From contig OZ241331.1 of NCBI GenBank assembly GCA_965200005.1, positions 1,364,001-1,428,000 of the forward strand: a stretch of 64,000 nucleotides of DNA, written 5' to 3'. The DNA comes from Aldehydirespirator sp965200005. GTDB taxonomy: Bacteria; Actinomycetota; Acidimicrobiia; Acidimicrobiales; Aldehydirespiratoraceae. Under the pieces are notes generated by a model. That model did not search any database, was not told the origin of the DNA, and saw only the letters and a list, made by a program, of their open reading frames with translations. Shown piece by piece: positions 34,721-44,320 of the stretch. A program made the translations under genes and the position numbers. Numbering within the stretch: position 1 is the first letter of the stretch; every line of letters starts with the position of its first letter.

Positions 34721-35215
34721 ATGACCATTGACACGAGGGTGTTTGCGGTCTACTTCAAGTTGGTGGCTGCGGCGGTGGTCATCAACTTCTTCCTGTACCC
34801 GTTCTACGGGCCCAACGATGCAGGCGAGCTGGAGAACCTCGGCGTCTGGCACACAATCGACTGGTTCATGGCAGCGGCCATATTGCTGGCCATCTACACC
34901 ACCTACCGGCGCAAGGCCGCCGAATCAGATAACTGCAATGCCAGCGGCATGTTCGTGTTCGCGGTAGCGATCGGCATTGCGTTCTTCCCAAACTGGTTTG
35001 CTATTTCGTCAGGAACTGACAATTACACGATCTGGCACCTGATCGACGTGGCTCTGCCGATCATGTTGTGGACGGAGGGTCCGCCTCTGGAAGGCCAACG
35101 GAGCGAGCTAACGCCCCAAACGACAGCGAAAACGACTGGGAGCCCGCAGCGGTTACTGCGGACTCCCAGTCATCTCTTAGGTCTTCAGGTCTTCAGGTTT
35201 GGGTGGCGCCATTGA
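34721..35215 (+). CDS. Small membrane protein of unknown function, C-terminus possibly frameshifted
   Basis: I do not recognise the family. There are about four hydrophobic segments (VYFKLVAAAVVINFFLYPFY, TIDWFMAAAILLAIYTTY, MFVFAVAIGIAFFPNW, HLIDVALPIMLW). An excellent AAGGAGG site lies 8 bases before ATG 34721. After LPIMLW the frame runs on for about 45 residues of hydrophilic sequence through a strong hairpin at 35134-35171. The neighbouring frame would end with RRVRLWKANGAS at 35111, before the hairpin, a more natural end. Expression may be governed by the structured leader upstream. Confidence 0.7.
   Translation: MTIDTRVFAVYFKLVAAAVVINFFLYPFYGPNDAGELENLGVWHTIDWFMAAAILLAIYTTYRRKAAESDNCNASGMFVFAVAIGIAFFPNWFAISSGTDNYTIWHLIDVALPIMLWTEGPPLEGQRSELTPQTTAKTTGSPQRLLRTPSHLLGLQVFRFGWRH
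35134..35171 (+). terminator. Strong hairpin, probable terminator
   Basis: GACTGGGAG (35134-35142) pairs perfectly with CTCCCAGTC (35163-35171); inside, CGCAG (35145-35149) pairs with CTGCG (35156-35160) around the loop CGGTTA. It is followed by ATCTCTTAGGTCTTC, a weak T-rich run. It lies inside the last codons of the open frame of the membrane-protein gene, which supports the view that the true stop is upstream. Confidence 0.6.
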
Positions 35216-35265
35216 TTTTGGGTGGCGCCACTGAGCGCCACTGAGCACCTACCCGAAAGGTGCGT

Positions 35266-37782
35266 TTAGTCGAAGGTGATTGCTTCGAGCATTGGCAGCC
35301 TTGAGGCTCGCCAACTGGGGTATGCCGCTACGAGAACGCCGGCGATCATCCCGCCGACTGCGATCAGAGATAGCGACAGCCAGGGCACAACTATGTCAGG
35401 GGTGAACGCAACCGCTGAGAACAGTCCCCATCCGCCAAACACCGACACGACGAGACCTACCAGCGCGCCAACGGTGGCGACTAGAGCAGCCTCGATGCGG
35501 ATTATCCGTCGAACCCCAGACCGGGTCGTCCCGACAGCTCGCAGCAGGCCAATTTCTCTTGTGCGTTCATTGATTGCCAGCATCGTCGTGTTGGCAATCC
35601 CGACTAGGGCGATCACGACCGTCAACCCGAGCATCGCGTAGACAAGGTTGCGGAACGAGTCAATCTCGGTACCTGTTGAGGCCAAGAAGTCTTCCTTGGT
35701 CTGTAGTAGCGCGCCTGGTGATGCATTTATGGCGGTACGCACAGTGTCCACGGCGCGGTCTTCCACCGACAGGTAAATCGACTGGTGCAGCAGACTGCTC
35801 TGGGTCTGGGTCTGTTCAAGCAGTTCCGAGTCAATGAAATACGGCGCTGGGTCGAATGTTCCGACGCCCGTCGACACGACAGCGACGATGGGCGCTTGCA
35901 CCGTGCCACCAGAGAACTCCATCGTTAACTCGTCGCCGATTTGAAGCTCTTCAGGAGTCTCGCCTGCGAGTATTGCGGCACCCCCGCTCGCCAATCCGTC
36001 GAGAGATCCTTCGGTCACGCCCAGATCGAATACCTCGCTGAACGACGCTGCATCGATACCGGCAACAAAGCGCCCCTGACCATTGACCCGAGCAGGTGCT
36101 TGAGCCAGAGCTCCAGCAGCGTTGACGCCATCGATTGCGGCGAGATGCGACACGAGCGACTTATCGATCGTGGAGGCTTCGTCAGTGAGTGAACTGACGA
36201 CGTAGTTGCCCTTGATCGAGGAGTCGAGGTCGTTGGTGACGGTGGCGGCGAGGGAGTTAGCCATGATCGTAAAGAAGCCGATCAAGGTGACACCCAGCGA
36301 CAGCGCCAGCGAGGTCGAAGCTGCTCGCCTGCGGTTTCGTCGCAGGTTGGTGGCAGCCATCGACCCTTCAATGTCTGCCCAACTCGCGACGACCGGGCGA
36401 GCCAAGCGCGCAACAGCACCCATCAGCAGGGGGCCGCTAAGGGCGAGGCCAGGTACCACCAAACCGACGCCAAGGAGAAGCCATGCAGATTCAGCAGTTG
36501 CCGCTGCGATGACCGAGATTGCGCCGATCGCCAGACAAATCCCGCCGATGGTTAGGCGCATTGCGGGGATGTTCTTCTGTTCGGTGACTGCGTCACGCAA
36601 CGCCTCGACTGGCGCAACCGATGTCGCGCTCAGAGCCGGGAAGAACGCTGAGATGAGGGTGACAACTACACCAGTCACCGCTGCGATCACCAGCGAGCTA
36701 GCACTGATGACCAACGTTCCCGAAAGGAAATCCAGACCGAGTACTTTCATGATCCAGCGCAGCAACCCGACCCCGAAGTAACCGGCGACGAGCCCGACAG
36801 CGGTCGCACCCACACCCACGAGCGCAGATTCGCCCATGACCGATCTCATCACCTGGCAGCGCTCGGCACCGACAGCCCGCAACAACGCAAACTCGCGACG
36901 ACGCTGCGAGAAAGCGATAGCGAAAGTGTTGTAGATGATGGTGACCCCGACCAGCATGGCTATCACCGCAAACGACAGCAAGAAGATCGTGATGAAGGTG
37001 GAGAGGGCCTCAAGTAGTTGTAGCTGATCATCCACATAGACATCTCCGCTGGTCACTTCAACGCCTGGCAGCGCTTCGGCGAGCGCCGCAAGTGTTGCGT
37101 TGGCGGCTGCTTCGTCAGTACTGGATTCGAAGCCGACGTATACCTGGGTCACGGCTCCGTCAAGGATCTCGGCCGCGTAAGCGGGAGCAAACAGTGTGGT
37201 CTGGTTGTTCGGGTCGCCGTCACCTCCACCAAAGCTGGCGATGCCACTTACAGTTACGTCCCAGGTGCCCGTTGTGGTTAGCACCTGGACCTCGTCACCG
37301 ACACCTAACCCAAAATCAGATGCGGCACGCCGGTCGATGACTACCTCATCGGCCAACACCGGTGCTGAGCCATCAATCAGGTCGAAAGCGTTGAGTTCCG
37401 AGTCGATCCAGTTCTGCCCTGCATCGGCATAGATTTCCGCGCCAAGAACTTCGCCATTGCGGATCAGCTTCGCGAATCCACTGACAACCGGGGCGGCTTC
37501 GCTGACGCCCGGCGTTGTGGTCACGACATCGAGAGTCCCTGCGGGCAGGGACTGCCGGGTGAAACTGTCGTTGGGGCCGTCGTCAGCCCGGAACTCCCGG
37601 CCTGATACGACGGCGTCGACATCAGAGAACGCTGCCGGGAGGTCCTGAGCAGCAGTGCCGCTTACCGAGTCGGTAAGGATGAGCGTCGATGTCAGAAACG
37701 CCACCGACAGCACCACTGCAAGACCCGTCAGGGCAAACCGTGACCAGTGCGCTGCAGCGCTTCTCCATGCAAGTTTCAACAT
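35266..37782 (-). CDS. ABC transporter permease with two FtsX domains
   Basis: An 838-residue permease of the MacB/LolC-like FtsX superfamily. It has one N-terminal transmembrane helix (FALTGLAVVLSVAFLTSTLIL), a large extracytoplasmic domain, a first three-helix FtsX unit around SQRRREFALLRAVGAERCQV, further helices, and a second FtsX unit at NERTREIGLLRAVGTTRSGV. The two matching EFALLRAVGA/EIGLLRAVGT segments are the coupling helices. Such mechanotransmission transporters move lipoproteins, peptides or antibiotics, or sense them for a two-component system. Two bp separate it from the ATPase gene upstream. Confidence 0.92.
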   Translation of the reverse strand: MLKLAWRSAAAHWSRFALTGLAVVLSVAFLTSTLILTDSVSGTAAQDLPAAFSDVDAVVSGREFRADDGPNDSFTRQSLPAGTLDVVTTTPGVSEAAPVVSGFAKLIRNGEVLGAEIYADAGQNWIDSELNAFDLIDGSAPVLADEVVIDRRAASDFGLGVGDEVQVLTTTGTWDVTVSGIASFGGGDGDPNNQTTLFAPAYAAEILDGAVTQVYVGFESSTDEAAANATLAALAEALPGVEVTSGDVYVDDQLQLLEALSTFITIFLLSFAVIAMLVGVTIIYNTFAIAFSQRRREFALLRAVGAERCQVMRSVMGESALVGVGATAVGLVAGYFGVGLLRWIMKVLGLDFLSGTLVISASSLVIAAVTGVVVTLISAFFPALSATSVAPVEALRDAVTEQKNIPAMRLTIGGICLAIGAISVIAAATAESAWLLLGVGLVVPGLALSGPLLMGAVARLARPVVASWADIEGSMAATNLRRNRRRAASTSLALSLGVTLIGFFTIMANSLAATVTNDLDSSIKGNYVVSSLTDEASTIDKSLVSHLAAIDGVNAAGALAQAPARVNGQGRFVAGIDAASFSEVFDLGVTEGSLDGLASGGAAILAGETPEELQIGDELTMEFSGGTVQAPIVAVVSTGVGTFDPAPYFIDSELLEQTQTQSSLLHQSIYLSVEDRAVDTVRTAINASPGALLQTKEDFLASTGTEIDSFRNLVYAMLGLTVVIALVGIANTTMLAINERTREIGLLRAVGTTRSGVRRIIRIEAALVATVGALVGLVVSVFGGWGLFSAVAFTPDIVVPWLSLSLIAVGGMIAGVLVAAYPSWRASRLPMLEAITFD

Positions 37783-37784
37783 GT

Positions 37785-38618
37785 CTATTGACTCCCTCCT
37801 AGCCGCATCATCACATCAACGATGTTGTCAACATCAGGGTTTTCGATCTCGTGGCGCAGCCGTCCGTCGACGATGAACGCGACCCGGTCAGCCCAGGCCG
37901 CAGCCGATGAATCATGGGTCACCATAACGAGGCTCTGCCCTCCAGTGGTCACTGCCTGCCGCAGATACGACAGGATCTGAGTTCCCGACCGAGAGTCGAG
38001 GTTGCCGGTCGGTTCGTCAGCGACGATGAGATCAGGCTCAGACACCAGCGCCCTCGCCACGGCGACACGCTGTTGTTGACCACCCGACAACTCCGAGGGG
38101 CGGTGAGTGAGCCGGTCACCGAGGGCTATGACGGATACGACCTGATCCAGGACATCTTGGTTGGCCGGTCGCTTCTCCAGGCGCAACGGAAGTGTGATGT
38201 TCTCGGCGGCAGTGAGCGTCGGGATCAGGTTGTATGACTGGAACACGAAGCCGATCTTGGAGCGTCGCAGCAACGTGAGTTCCCGGTCGCTGAGGGTGCC
38301 AAGTTCAACATCGCCGATGTAAGCGTGGCCCTTTGAGAGGCGATCGAGACCGGCAAGACAGTGCAGCAGCGTTGACTTGCCCGAGCCTGATGGGCCCATG
38401 ATTGCGGTGAACTCGCCAGCTGCGAATTCGATGTCGATCGAGTTGAGCGCCGTGACTGACACAGCTCCAGAGTCCTAGACCTTGGTGGCGCGCTCCAGCC
38501 GTGCCACGGCAGACACTTGTGAGTCGCCTGAGCGCTCGGTCGCATGTTGTTCGAGGACTGGTAGTCCGATGGTTGGATCGCTGGATGGTGCATCAACCAT
38601 CGCCGATGACGACGCCAT
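37785..38618 (-). pseudogene. ABC transporter ATPase (MacB/LolD type) with an in-frame TAG at the A-loop tyrosine
   Basis: The partner ATPase of the FtsX permease. Walker A is GPSGSGKSTLLH, the Q-loop is in FVFQSYNLIPTLTA, the signature LSGGQQQRVAVARAL, Walker B LIVADEPTGNLD, and the H-loop VMVTHD. Upstream in the same frame the sequence reads ARLERATKV, then TAG (38477-38475), then DSGAVSVTALNSID. In homologs that position is Tyr, the A-loop residue that stacks on adenine. A one-base change (TAC or TAT to TAG) explains it. Translation restarting at GTG 38462 would give 225 residues without the A-loop. ATG 38618 is a plausible original start; the frame stays open to 38879. Confidence 0.8.
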
Positions 38619-38841
38619 CTGGGCTGCCTCCTGGTGTGGGATTGAGGTGGATTGGTTGATAACGATTGTGTTGGGGCGATGCGATGCCGGCGTCGTCTCG
38701 CTGGAGGTCGCGCGTACACCCGTGGATGTATTCGACAGCCGGCTAACGACACCTGCGGGACTAGCTTCCAAGTAAGCGGCTCGCTGCCACGTAAGCGGCT
38801 GGCTGTTTACGTCGCTCGTGCCGTCTCTGTGGCTGGAATCC

Positions 38842-39513
38842 CTAGCTGCCGGGTGAGACCAATCCCGTCTCGTAGGCAATTACCACGAGCTGCACCCGGT
38901 CGCGGGCACCAAGCTTGGAGAGGATCCGGCTCACGTGCGTCTTGGCCGTAAGCGGAGAGATGAACAGCGACTCGGCGATCTCTTTGTTGTTGCTGCCCCG
39001 TCCGATCTCGGTGAGCACATCTCGTTCCCGGTCGGTGAGCACGTCGAGCGTGTCTGCATGACTGGTCACGTCGGGCCGAGCGACGAAGTCTGCGATAAGG
39101 CGTCGGGTGATAGATGGTGCGATCAGAGCCTCGCCCTGGGCGACCACGCGAATAGCCTCGATTAGCTGGCGTGGTGCGGTGTCCTTGAGCAGGAAGCCTG
39201 ACGCCCCAGCCTTGAGAGCGCCGTATACGTACTGATCGAGATCAAACGTCGTCAAGATCAGCACCCGCACGTCACTAAGGAGTGGATGAGACGTGATCTG
39301 GCTGGTGGCGGCGATGCCATCGAGCGTCGGCATGCGGATGTCCATCAACACCACATCTGGGCCAGTTGTGAGGCACTGCTGGATGGCCTCGGCGCCGGTG
39401 CCTGCTTCACCCGCAAGATCAAATCCCGGCTCGGCTTGGATGAGCGCCGCGAAGCCGCGCCGCACGAGTTGCTGATCGTCTGCCACCAGCACCCGGATGG
39501 GTTTGGGGCTCAC
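38842..39513 (-). CDS. NarL/LuxR-family response regulator
   Basis: 223 residues. Receiver domain with acidic pair ADD (residues 11-13) and phosphoacceptor Asp58 in VVLMDIRMP; the C-terminal LuxR helix-turn-helix is LTDRERDVLTEIGRG and NNKEIAESLFISPLTAKTHV. GTG 39513 is used; TTG 39546 is possible. It is paired with the histidine kinase upstream and lies next to the ABC transporter, so it probably controls it, as in VraSR/LiaSR-like modules that respond to envelope stress. Confidence 0.92.
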   Translation of the reverse strand: MSPKPIRVLVADDQQLVRRGFAALIQAEPGFDLAGEAGTGAEAIQQCLTTGPDVVLMDIRMPTLDGIAATSQITSHPLLSDVRVLILTTFDLDQYVYGALKAGASGFLLKDTAPRQLIEAIRVVAQGEALIAPSITRRLIADFVARPDVTSHADTLDVLTDRERDVLTEIGRGSNNKEIAESLFISPLTAKTHVSRILSKLGARDRVQLVVIAYETGLVSPGS

Positions 39514-39556
39514 TGGCGCCGACGCAATCGGTTGTATAGGTGCCAACGGGAATTGT

Positions 39557-40702
39557 TCATGGCTTCCTGCGCAGGTAGGGCACCACGGCAGCGACCTCGA
39601 AACCTCCACTGGCGAGGGGGCCAGCGTTAAACGTGCCGCCGAGCGTCTCGGCGCGCTCTCGCATCCCCACAATGCCTACTCCAGTTGAAGCCACTTTGGA
39701 GCCAGACGGGTCGACTGCTAGTTCGTTACTGACCCGCACGGTCACGCCAGTTGCTTCATGAACGACCGTGACATCCGCGGGTACCGGGCCCGCATGGCGT
39801 GCCACGTTGGTGAGGGCTTCTTGAACGATGCGATGTGTCGCCACCACCGACGCGTCGCTGGCATCATCTGGAAACGCACCCTCAACCTTGAGATTGACGC
39901 CTACTCCTGCTTGTGCGGCCTGTTCCACGAGGTCAGCTAAGTCGTTGGGATCGGTGGGGATCGGCCCTAGTTCGGCAGTCTCGGTAGACCGCAACACGCC
40001 GACCATCGTGCGGAGTTCCTCGAGCGATCTTCTGCCGGTTGCGTTGATCGTCTGCAGCGCGTCTCTGGCTTGGTCGACATCTCTATCGATGAGGTGCGCA
40101 GCGACCCCGGATTGCACTGTCATCACCGACAGTCCATGTGCCACCACATCATGAAGATCCCTCGCGATCCGGAGCCGTTCCGAATGCATCCGCTTTTCGA
40201 CCTCTGCCTCGATGGTGGCACGGACTCGCTCCGCTCGAGCACGCAACGCCTCGCCCAGGGCGATAGGCAGCATGGATTGCATCACATGGCCGAAGAGTTC
40301 TAGAGCGATCCCTTGACTGCCTTCGATTCGCAGTTCTAGCGAAGCTGTGATCAGGGCCAGAACAACACCTACCGGGATTGCCACCAGCAACCGCCGTGTC
40401 GTGCGTCCCGAGCGTGTCAATGTGTAGAGGGCGACAGCAAGAGCTGGGAATCCGGCAACGCTGCTGTCTGTGTCGATCAGAATAAGCGGCCGCAAGACGG
40501 CGACCACCACAAGCACGGTCACCGGATACTTGCGTCTTGCGAGCAAGGTCAACCCAGCAGTAGCGGCAAGGAACCCACCCGAAAGGGTGATCTCACCATG
40601 GTGGCCGGGGCCTTCTCCGCCAAGCAGCAAGAGCACCCCAAGCGCTGCCACCCCAACCGCGATCAACAGGTTTGTAGTGACCCGCCGACGACTTGTGAGC
40701 AT
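39557..40702 (-). CDS. NarL-type sensor histidine kinase
   Basis: 381 residues: about five N-terminal hydrophobic segments (for example LLIAVGVAALGVLLLLGG and VTVLVVVAVLRPLILI), a short coiled linker, a HisKA-3 dimerisation motif RIARDLHDVVAHGLSVM with phosphoacceptor His184, and an HATPase domain (VQEALTNVARHAG, GIVGMRERAETLGG). Having no large extracellular domain, it probably senses within the membrane or through the neighbouring ABC permease. ATG 40702; the response regulator follows 44 bp or less downstream. Confidence 0.92.
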   Translation of the reverse strand: MLTSRRRVTTNLLIAVGVAALGVLLLLGGEGPGHHGEITLSGGFLAATAGLTLLARRKYPVTVLVVVAVLRPLILIDTDSSVAGFPALAVALYTLTRSGRTTRRLLVAIPVGVVLALITASLELRIEGSQGIALELFGHVMQSMLPIALGEALRARAERVRATIEAEVEKRMHSERLRIARDLHDVVAHGLSVMTVQSGVAAHLIDRDVDQARDALQTINATGRRSLEELRTMVGVLRSTETAELGPIPTDPNDLADLVEQAAQAGVGVNLKVEGAFPDDASDASVVATHRIVQEALTNVARHAGPVPADVTVVHEATGVTVRVSNELAVDPSGSKVASTGVGIVGMRERAETLGGTFNAGPLASGGFEVAAVVPYLRRKP

Positions 40703-40715
40703 CGCTCGCTAGTGG

Positions 40716-42032
40716 CTAGCGGAGGTTGGTGGGATCGGCGGACTCGAGGTGGGTGCGTAGTTGGGCCAGGAATCGGCCTGCGCTGCCACCATCGATGAGT
40801 CGGTGATCGAAGGTTGCGCTAACGATCATGGTGGGAACCTCAACCGGCTGACCATCAACAAGTCGCAGGGTCGGTCGGGCTTCACCAAACGCAGCGAGCA
40901 TGCTTGTGCCCAGGGGCAGGATTGGGGTGCCCGCCAGTAAACCGACGGGGCCAACGTTGTTGACCGTGGCAGTCGAGCCAGCTAATTCTTGAGGTCTGAT
41001 TGTGCGGTTGCGGGCTGTGGCTGAGAGCCGCAGCACCTCTGCTGCGATGTCCGCCACACACCGCTTATCCACATCACGCACGACCGGCACGACCAGGCCC
41101 ACCGATGTGTCGACTGCAATGCCGATGTCGTATCGGTTGTAGTAGACGATCTCGTTGCCGTCGAGTGTGGCGTTCATGATCGGGTGATCTTGCAGCACTG
41201 GCACCAGGATGGCGGCCAGTACAGCATCTAATGGCACCCGCCCGCCGATCCGCTCAGCGATAGCCGCTCGTGCCGCCATTAGCGGTGCAGCGTTTACCTC
41301 CACCATGGCGGTGAACTGCGGGATCCGCTGCACTGACTCGCTGAGGTGTTCGATGATTGCTCGCCTTGTGGCGCTCAGGCGTTCACGCCGACCCTCACCA
41401 GGCTGTGAGGCAGCCTCAACATCGGGGAGGGTGATAATCCCCCTCGGCCCGGTGCCGACAACGGTGGCAAGATCAATTAGCCGTTCCCGTGCCCGTTTGC
41501 GGACATGAGGCATGGCGTAGATCGCGCGCCGAGCGTCGCTGGCTTCGGCGTGTCTCCTGCGCTCTTGATCACTCGGTGGAGCCGGCAATGCCCCCGGGCC
41601 CGCTACAGCACCTTGCGACTCGGCTGGCGGCGATGACCCGAAAGACTCTGAAGCCGCTGAAGCCGCGTTCAAGTCTGTGACTGTGTTATCGACGTTGTGT
41701 GGCTTGGGCGTAGACGGTGTGGCTCCCGGCGATTTGGTCTCAGGTGGTGTGGTTCCAAATGGTGCAGCGGTTCCCGACCCCTCGCCAACGTCGTCAACTT
41801 CACCAACGACGATTAGCGGTTCGCCTACTTCGAGGATGTCGCCGGGCTCGCCGCCCAGTTCGAGAACCACTCCCCGGAATGGCGTTGTCATCTCCACTAC
41901 CGACTTGTCGGTCTCGATGGAACAGATCGGTTGATCGAGGGTTACCTCATCGCCGACATCAACGAGCCACTCAACGATCTCGGCTTCCACCATGGTGTCG
42001 CCGACAGCCGGCAACTTGAATGTTTGAGTCAT
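40716..42032 (-). CDS. Dihydrolipoamide acyltransferase (E2) of a 2-oxoacid dehydrogenase complex
   Basis: 438 residues with the three E2 modules: a lipoyl domain with lipoylated Lys in ICSIETDKSVVEM; a peripheral subunit-binding domain (HVRKRARERLIDLATVVGTG); and the acyltransferase core with the active site TFDHRLIDGGSAGRFL (HxxxDG). A Ser/Pro/Ala linker follows the lipoyl domain. It transfers acyl groups to CoA. ATG 42032 overlaps the E1 stop by 4 bp (ATGA). Pyruvate or branched-chain 2-oxoacids are both possible; the E1 organisation favours branched-chain. No E3 gene is adjacent. Confidence 0.93.
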   Translation of the reverse strand: MTQTFKLPAVGDTMVEAEIVEWLVDVGDEVTLDQPICSIETDKSVVEMTTPFRGVVLELGGEPGDILEVGEPLIVVGEVDDVGEGSGTAAPFGTTPPETKSPGATPSTPKPHNVDNTVTDLNAASAASESFGSSPPAESQGAVAGPGALPAPPSDQERRRHAEASDARRAIYAMPHVRKRARERLIDLATVVGTGPRGIITLPDVEAASQPGEGRRERLSATRRAIIEHLSESVQRIPQFTAMVEVNAAPLMAARAAIAERIGGRVPLDAVLAAILVPVLQDHPIMNATLDGNEIVYYNRYDIGIAVDTSVGLVVPVVRDVDKRCVADIAAEVLRLSATARNRTIRPQELAGSTATVNNVGPVGLLAGTPILPLGTSMLAAFGEARPTLRLVDGQPVEVPTMIVSATFDHRLIDGGSAGRFLAQLRTHLESADPTNLR

Positions 42033-44179
42033 CAACCAGTCACGGCGCGGCGGATACCTGCGGCGATGCGTTCAGCGGTGATGATCGAGTAGTGCTCGAG
42101 GTTTGTAGTTCCCCAGAACACGTCCATGTGCCCGATCCGCACCGGTGGAGCCTCCAAGAAATACGCACCTTGCTCTGCGACTGTGGCGACGATCTCGGCA
42201 CCCATCCCGGCACTAAGTGGCGCTTCCTGAACCACAACTAGGCGACCGGTGTACTCAACGCTGTTCAGCACCGACTCACGATCCCACGGGTACAGCGAGC
42301 GCAGGTCGATCACCTCAGCGGACACGCCGTTGTCGGCCAGTGACTCAGCCGCTTCGAGTGCTGCATGCACTGGCGCTCCCCAGGACACGACCGTCACGTC
42401 ATCGCCTCGGCGCCGCACCGCAGCCCGCCCGAACGGGATCGTGTACGGCTCGGTGGGAACCTCTTCGTATAGCCCCCGGTACAGCGAGATCGGTTCCAGG
42501 AACACAACCGGGTCGGGGCTGCACAGGGAGTTTTCTAGCAGGCCTTTGGCGTCATAGGGGGTAGAGGGATACACCACCACCAGACCGGGTGCATGCACAA
42601 AGGACGCTTCAGGCGAGTCGACATGGAACTCGTAGTTGCCGAGGTTGGTGCCGACAGGCATCCGGACCACAACGGGCGCCGTCATGTGGCCCCGGTAACG
42701 CCAGCGGATCCGGGCGACATGGCCGATTATCTGGTCGAACGCTGGGTACACGAACCCCGCAAACTCCATCTCAGCCACAGGACGCAAACCGGCCATCGCC
42801 ATACCAACCGAGGTGCCAACGATCCCGGTCTCACATAAGGGTGTGTCAAACACTCGATCCTTGCCAAAGGTGTCCTCGAGACCTTCCGTTATGCGAAACA
42901 CCCCGCCTTCCAGGGCGACATCCTCGCCTAGCACGACGATCGAAGGGTCACGAGACATGGCCGAGTGAAGGGTCAAGTTGAGCGCAGCAGTCATGTCCAT
43001 GCGCTTCGTGGAACTCGTAGAACGCCTGGACCGCATCGGGCGCGTCGTTGAGCGCCGCCTACCGGTAGGCGCCTCGGTGGTGGAGTCCTCCCAGAATTCG
43101 CCGAAGTCGTGGTGTGACTGGCCCAGTTCGGGGCGCAACTCACCCAGATCTAGGCACTCCTGGTCGAGTTGGTCTGCCAGGATCGATGGCATCTGAGCGT
43201 AAAGATGACGTGGTGAATAGTCCCGGCTGACACCCGTGCGGGCTTCAAGTTCAGCAACGGCAGCCTCAAGTTCTGTAGCGAGGCGCTCACGGATCGAGTC
43301 CTCTTCGCTGCTGTCCCAGAGTCCCTTGTTCTCAAGGAAGATGCGCATCCTCGTTATCGGATCCAGTGCCCGCCACCTGGTCTCCTGGGACTCGGTGCGA
43401 TACACGGGGGCGCCGTCATAGGTGGAATGAGCGGCGTAACGGTAGGTGTACATCTCCAGCAGGGTCGGCCCCTCACCTGCAGCTGCCCGGCGTATTGCGT
43501 CGCTGCCGGCCTGATACATCGCCAGGGGATCCATGCCATCAACGAGCACGCCCGGGAACCCATATCCGCTCGCTTTGATTGCCAGGTTCTTCGATGCCGT
43601 CTGCTTGTCGATCGTTGTCGACTGCGCGACCTGGTTGTTCTGGCACAAGAACACTGTCGGCGCCTTCCACACGCCGGCGAAGTTGGCAGCGGAATGAAAG
43701 TCCGACTCCGAAGTGGCCCCGTCGCCGAAGACCACCATCGTGACGGTGTCCCGCCCAGCCAGAGCTTCTGCATGGCCGAAACCGACCGCATGGGGGAGAT
43801 GGGTGCCGATCGTGGCGTTGAGGCGCGTCACCCGGTAGCGGTGCACATCCCAGATGTCATCGTCATCTGGTACCCCCATCCAGAAGCCCACGACTCCCAG
43901 GGTGCTCACACCGCGGGCTAGCCACATGCCGAGTTCGCGGTAGGCGGTGAAGATCCAGTCATGCTCACGCAGAGCCCAGGCAGCCCCAACATGAGCTTCC
44001 TGACCGCTCACCTGGTAATACGCGGCCATCCGCCCCTGGCGTTGCAGGTTCAGCAGCTTCTCGTCCGCGACACGGGTCTTGAGTAGGCAGCGATACATGT
44101 CAACGAGCTGAGAATCGTCGAGAGGTGGCGGCGCTTCAACCAGCTCACCGGACGGGTCAAGGATCTGCAGCATCTCCAT
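42032..44179 (-). CDS. 2-oxoacid dehydrogenase E1, alpha and beta subunits fused
   Basis: 715 residues. The alpha part (1-393) has the ThDP motif VVFGDGATSESDFHSAANFAG...NNQVA and RYAAHSTYD; the beta part (from residue 394) starts MDMTAALNLT and continues SIVVLGEDVALEGGVFR, TPLCETGIVG and EFAGFVYPAFDQI. It decarboxylates a 2-oxoacid and acylates E2 lipoate. The joint, about residues 373-393, is an Arg/Ser/Thr-rich stretch lying over a 14-bp perfect palindrome. Fused E1 proteins are known in other bacteria, but the joint here suggests a frameshift fused two overlapping genes. ATG 44179. Confidence 0.9.
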   Translation of the reverse strand: MEMLQILDPSGELVEAPPPLDDSQLVDMYRCLLKTRVADEKLLNLQRQGRMAAYYQVSGQEAHVGAAWALREHDWIFTAYRELGMWLARGVSTLGVVGFWMGVPDDDDIWDVHRYRVTRLNATIGTHLPHAVGFGHAEALAGRDTVTMVVFGDGATSESDFHSAANFAGVWKAPTVFLCQNNQVAQSTTIDKQTASKNLAIKASGYGFPGVLVDGMDPLAMYQAGSDAIRRAAAGEGPTLLEMYTYRYAAHSTYDGAPVYRTESQETRWRALDPITRMRIFLENKGLWDSSEEDSIRERLATELEAAVAELEARTGVSRDYSPRHLYAQMPSILADQLDQECLDLGELRPELGQSHHDFGEFWEDSTTEAPTGRRRSTTRPMRSRRSTSSTKRMDMTAALNLTLHSAMSRDPSIVVLGEDVALEGGVFRITEGLEDTFGKDRVFDTPLCETGIVGTSVGMAMAGLRPVAEMEFAGFVYPAFDQIIGHVARIRWRYRGHMTAPVVVRMPVGTNLGNYEFHVDSPEASFVHAPGLVVVYPSTPYDAKGLLENSLCSPDPVVFLEPISLYRGLYEEVPTEPYTIPFGRAAVRRRGDDVTVVSWGAPVHAALEAAESLADNGVSAEVIDLRSLYPWDRESVLNSVEYTGRLVVVQEAPLSAGMGAEIVATVAEQGAYFLEAPPVRIGHMDVFWGTTNLEHYSIITAERIAAGIRRAVTG
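43057..43070. repeat. 14-bp perfect palindrome at the E1 alpha/beta junction
   Basis: GCCTACCGGTAGGC is a perfect palindrome centred in the coding region linking E1 alpha and beta. Such a sequence can form a hairpin and promote slippage or assembly errors, matching the suspected frame change at this place. Confidence 0.6.
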
Positions 44180-44320
44180 GATTTCCGAATAAACCTCAGC
44201 TTTGGCGGCCTAGGAGTGAAGATTTGATTGTCAAACTCCACGATCTGCTTGTGATTCTATGATTGCATTTTGAAGCGTGCCGGGCCGCGGCCGGCTGGGC
44301 AGAACTAGAGTCCGGTTGCG

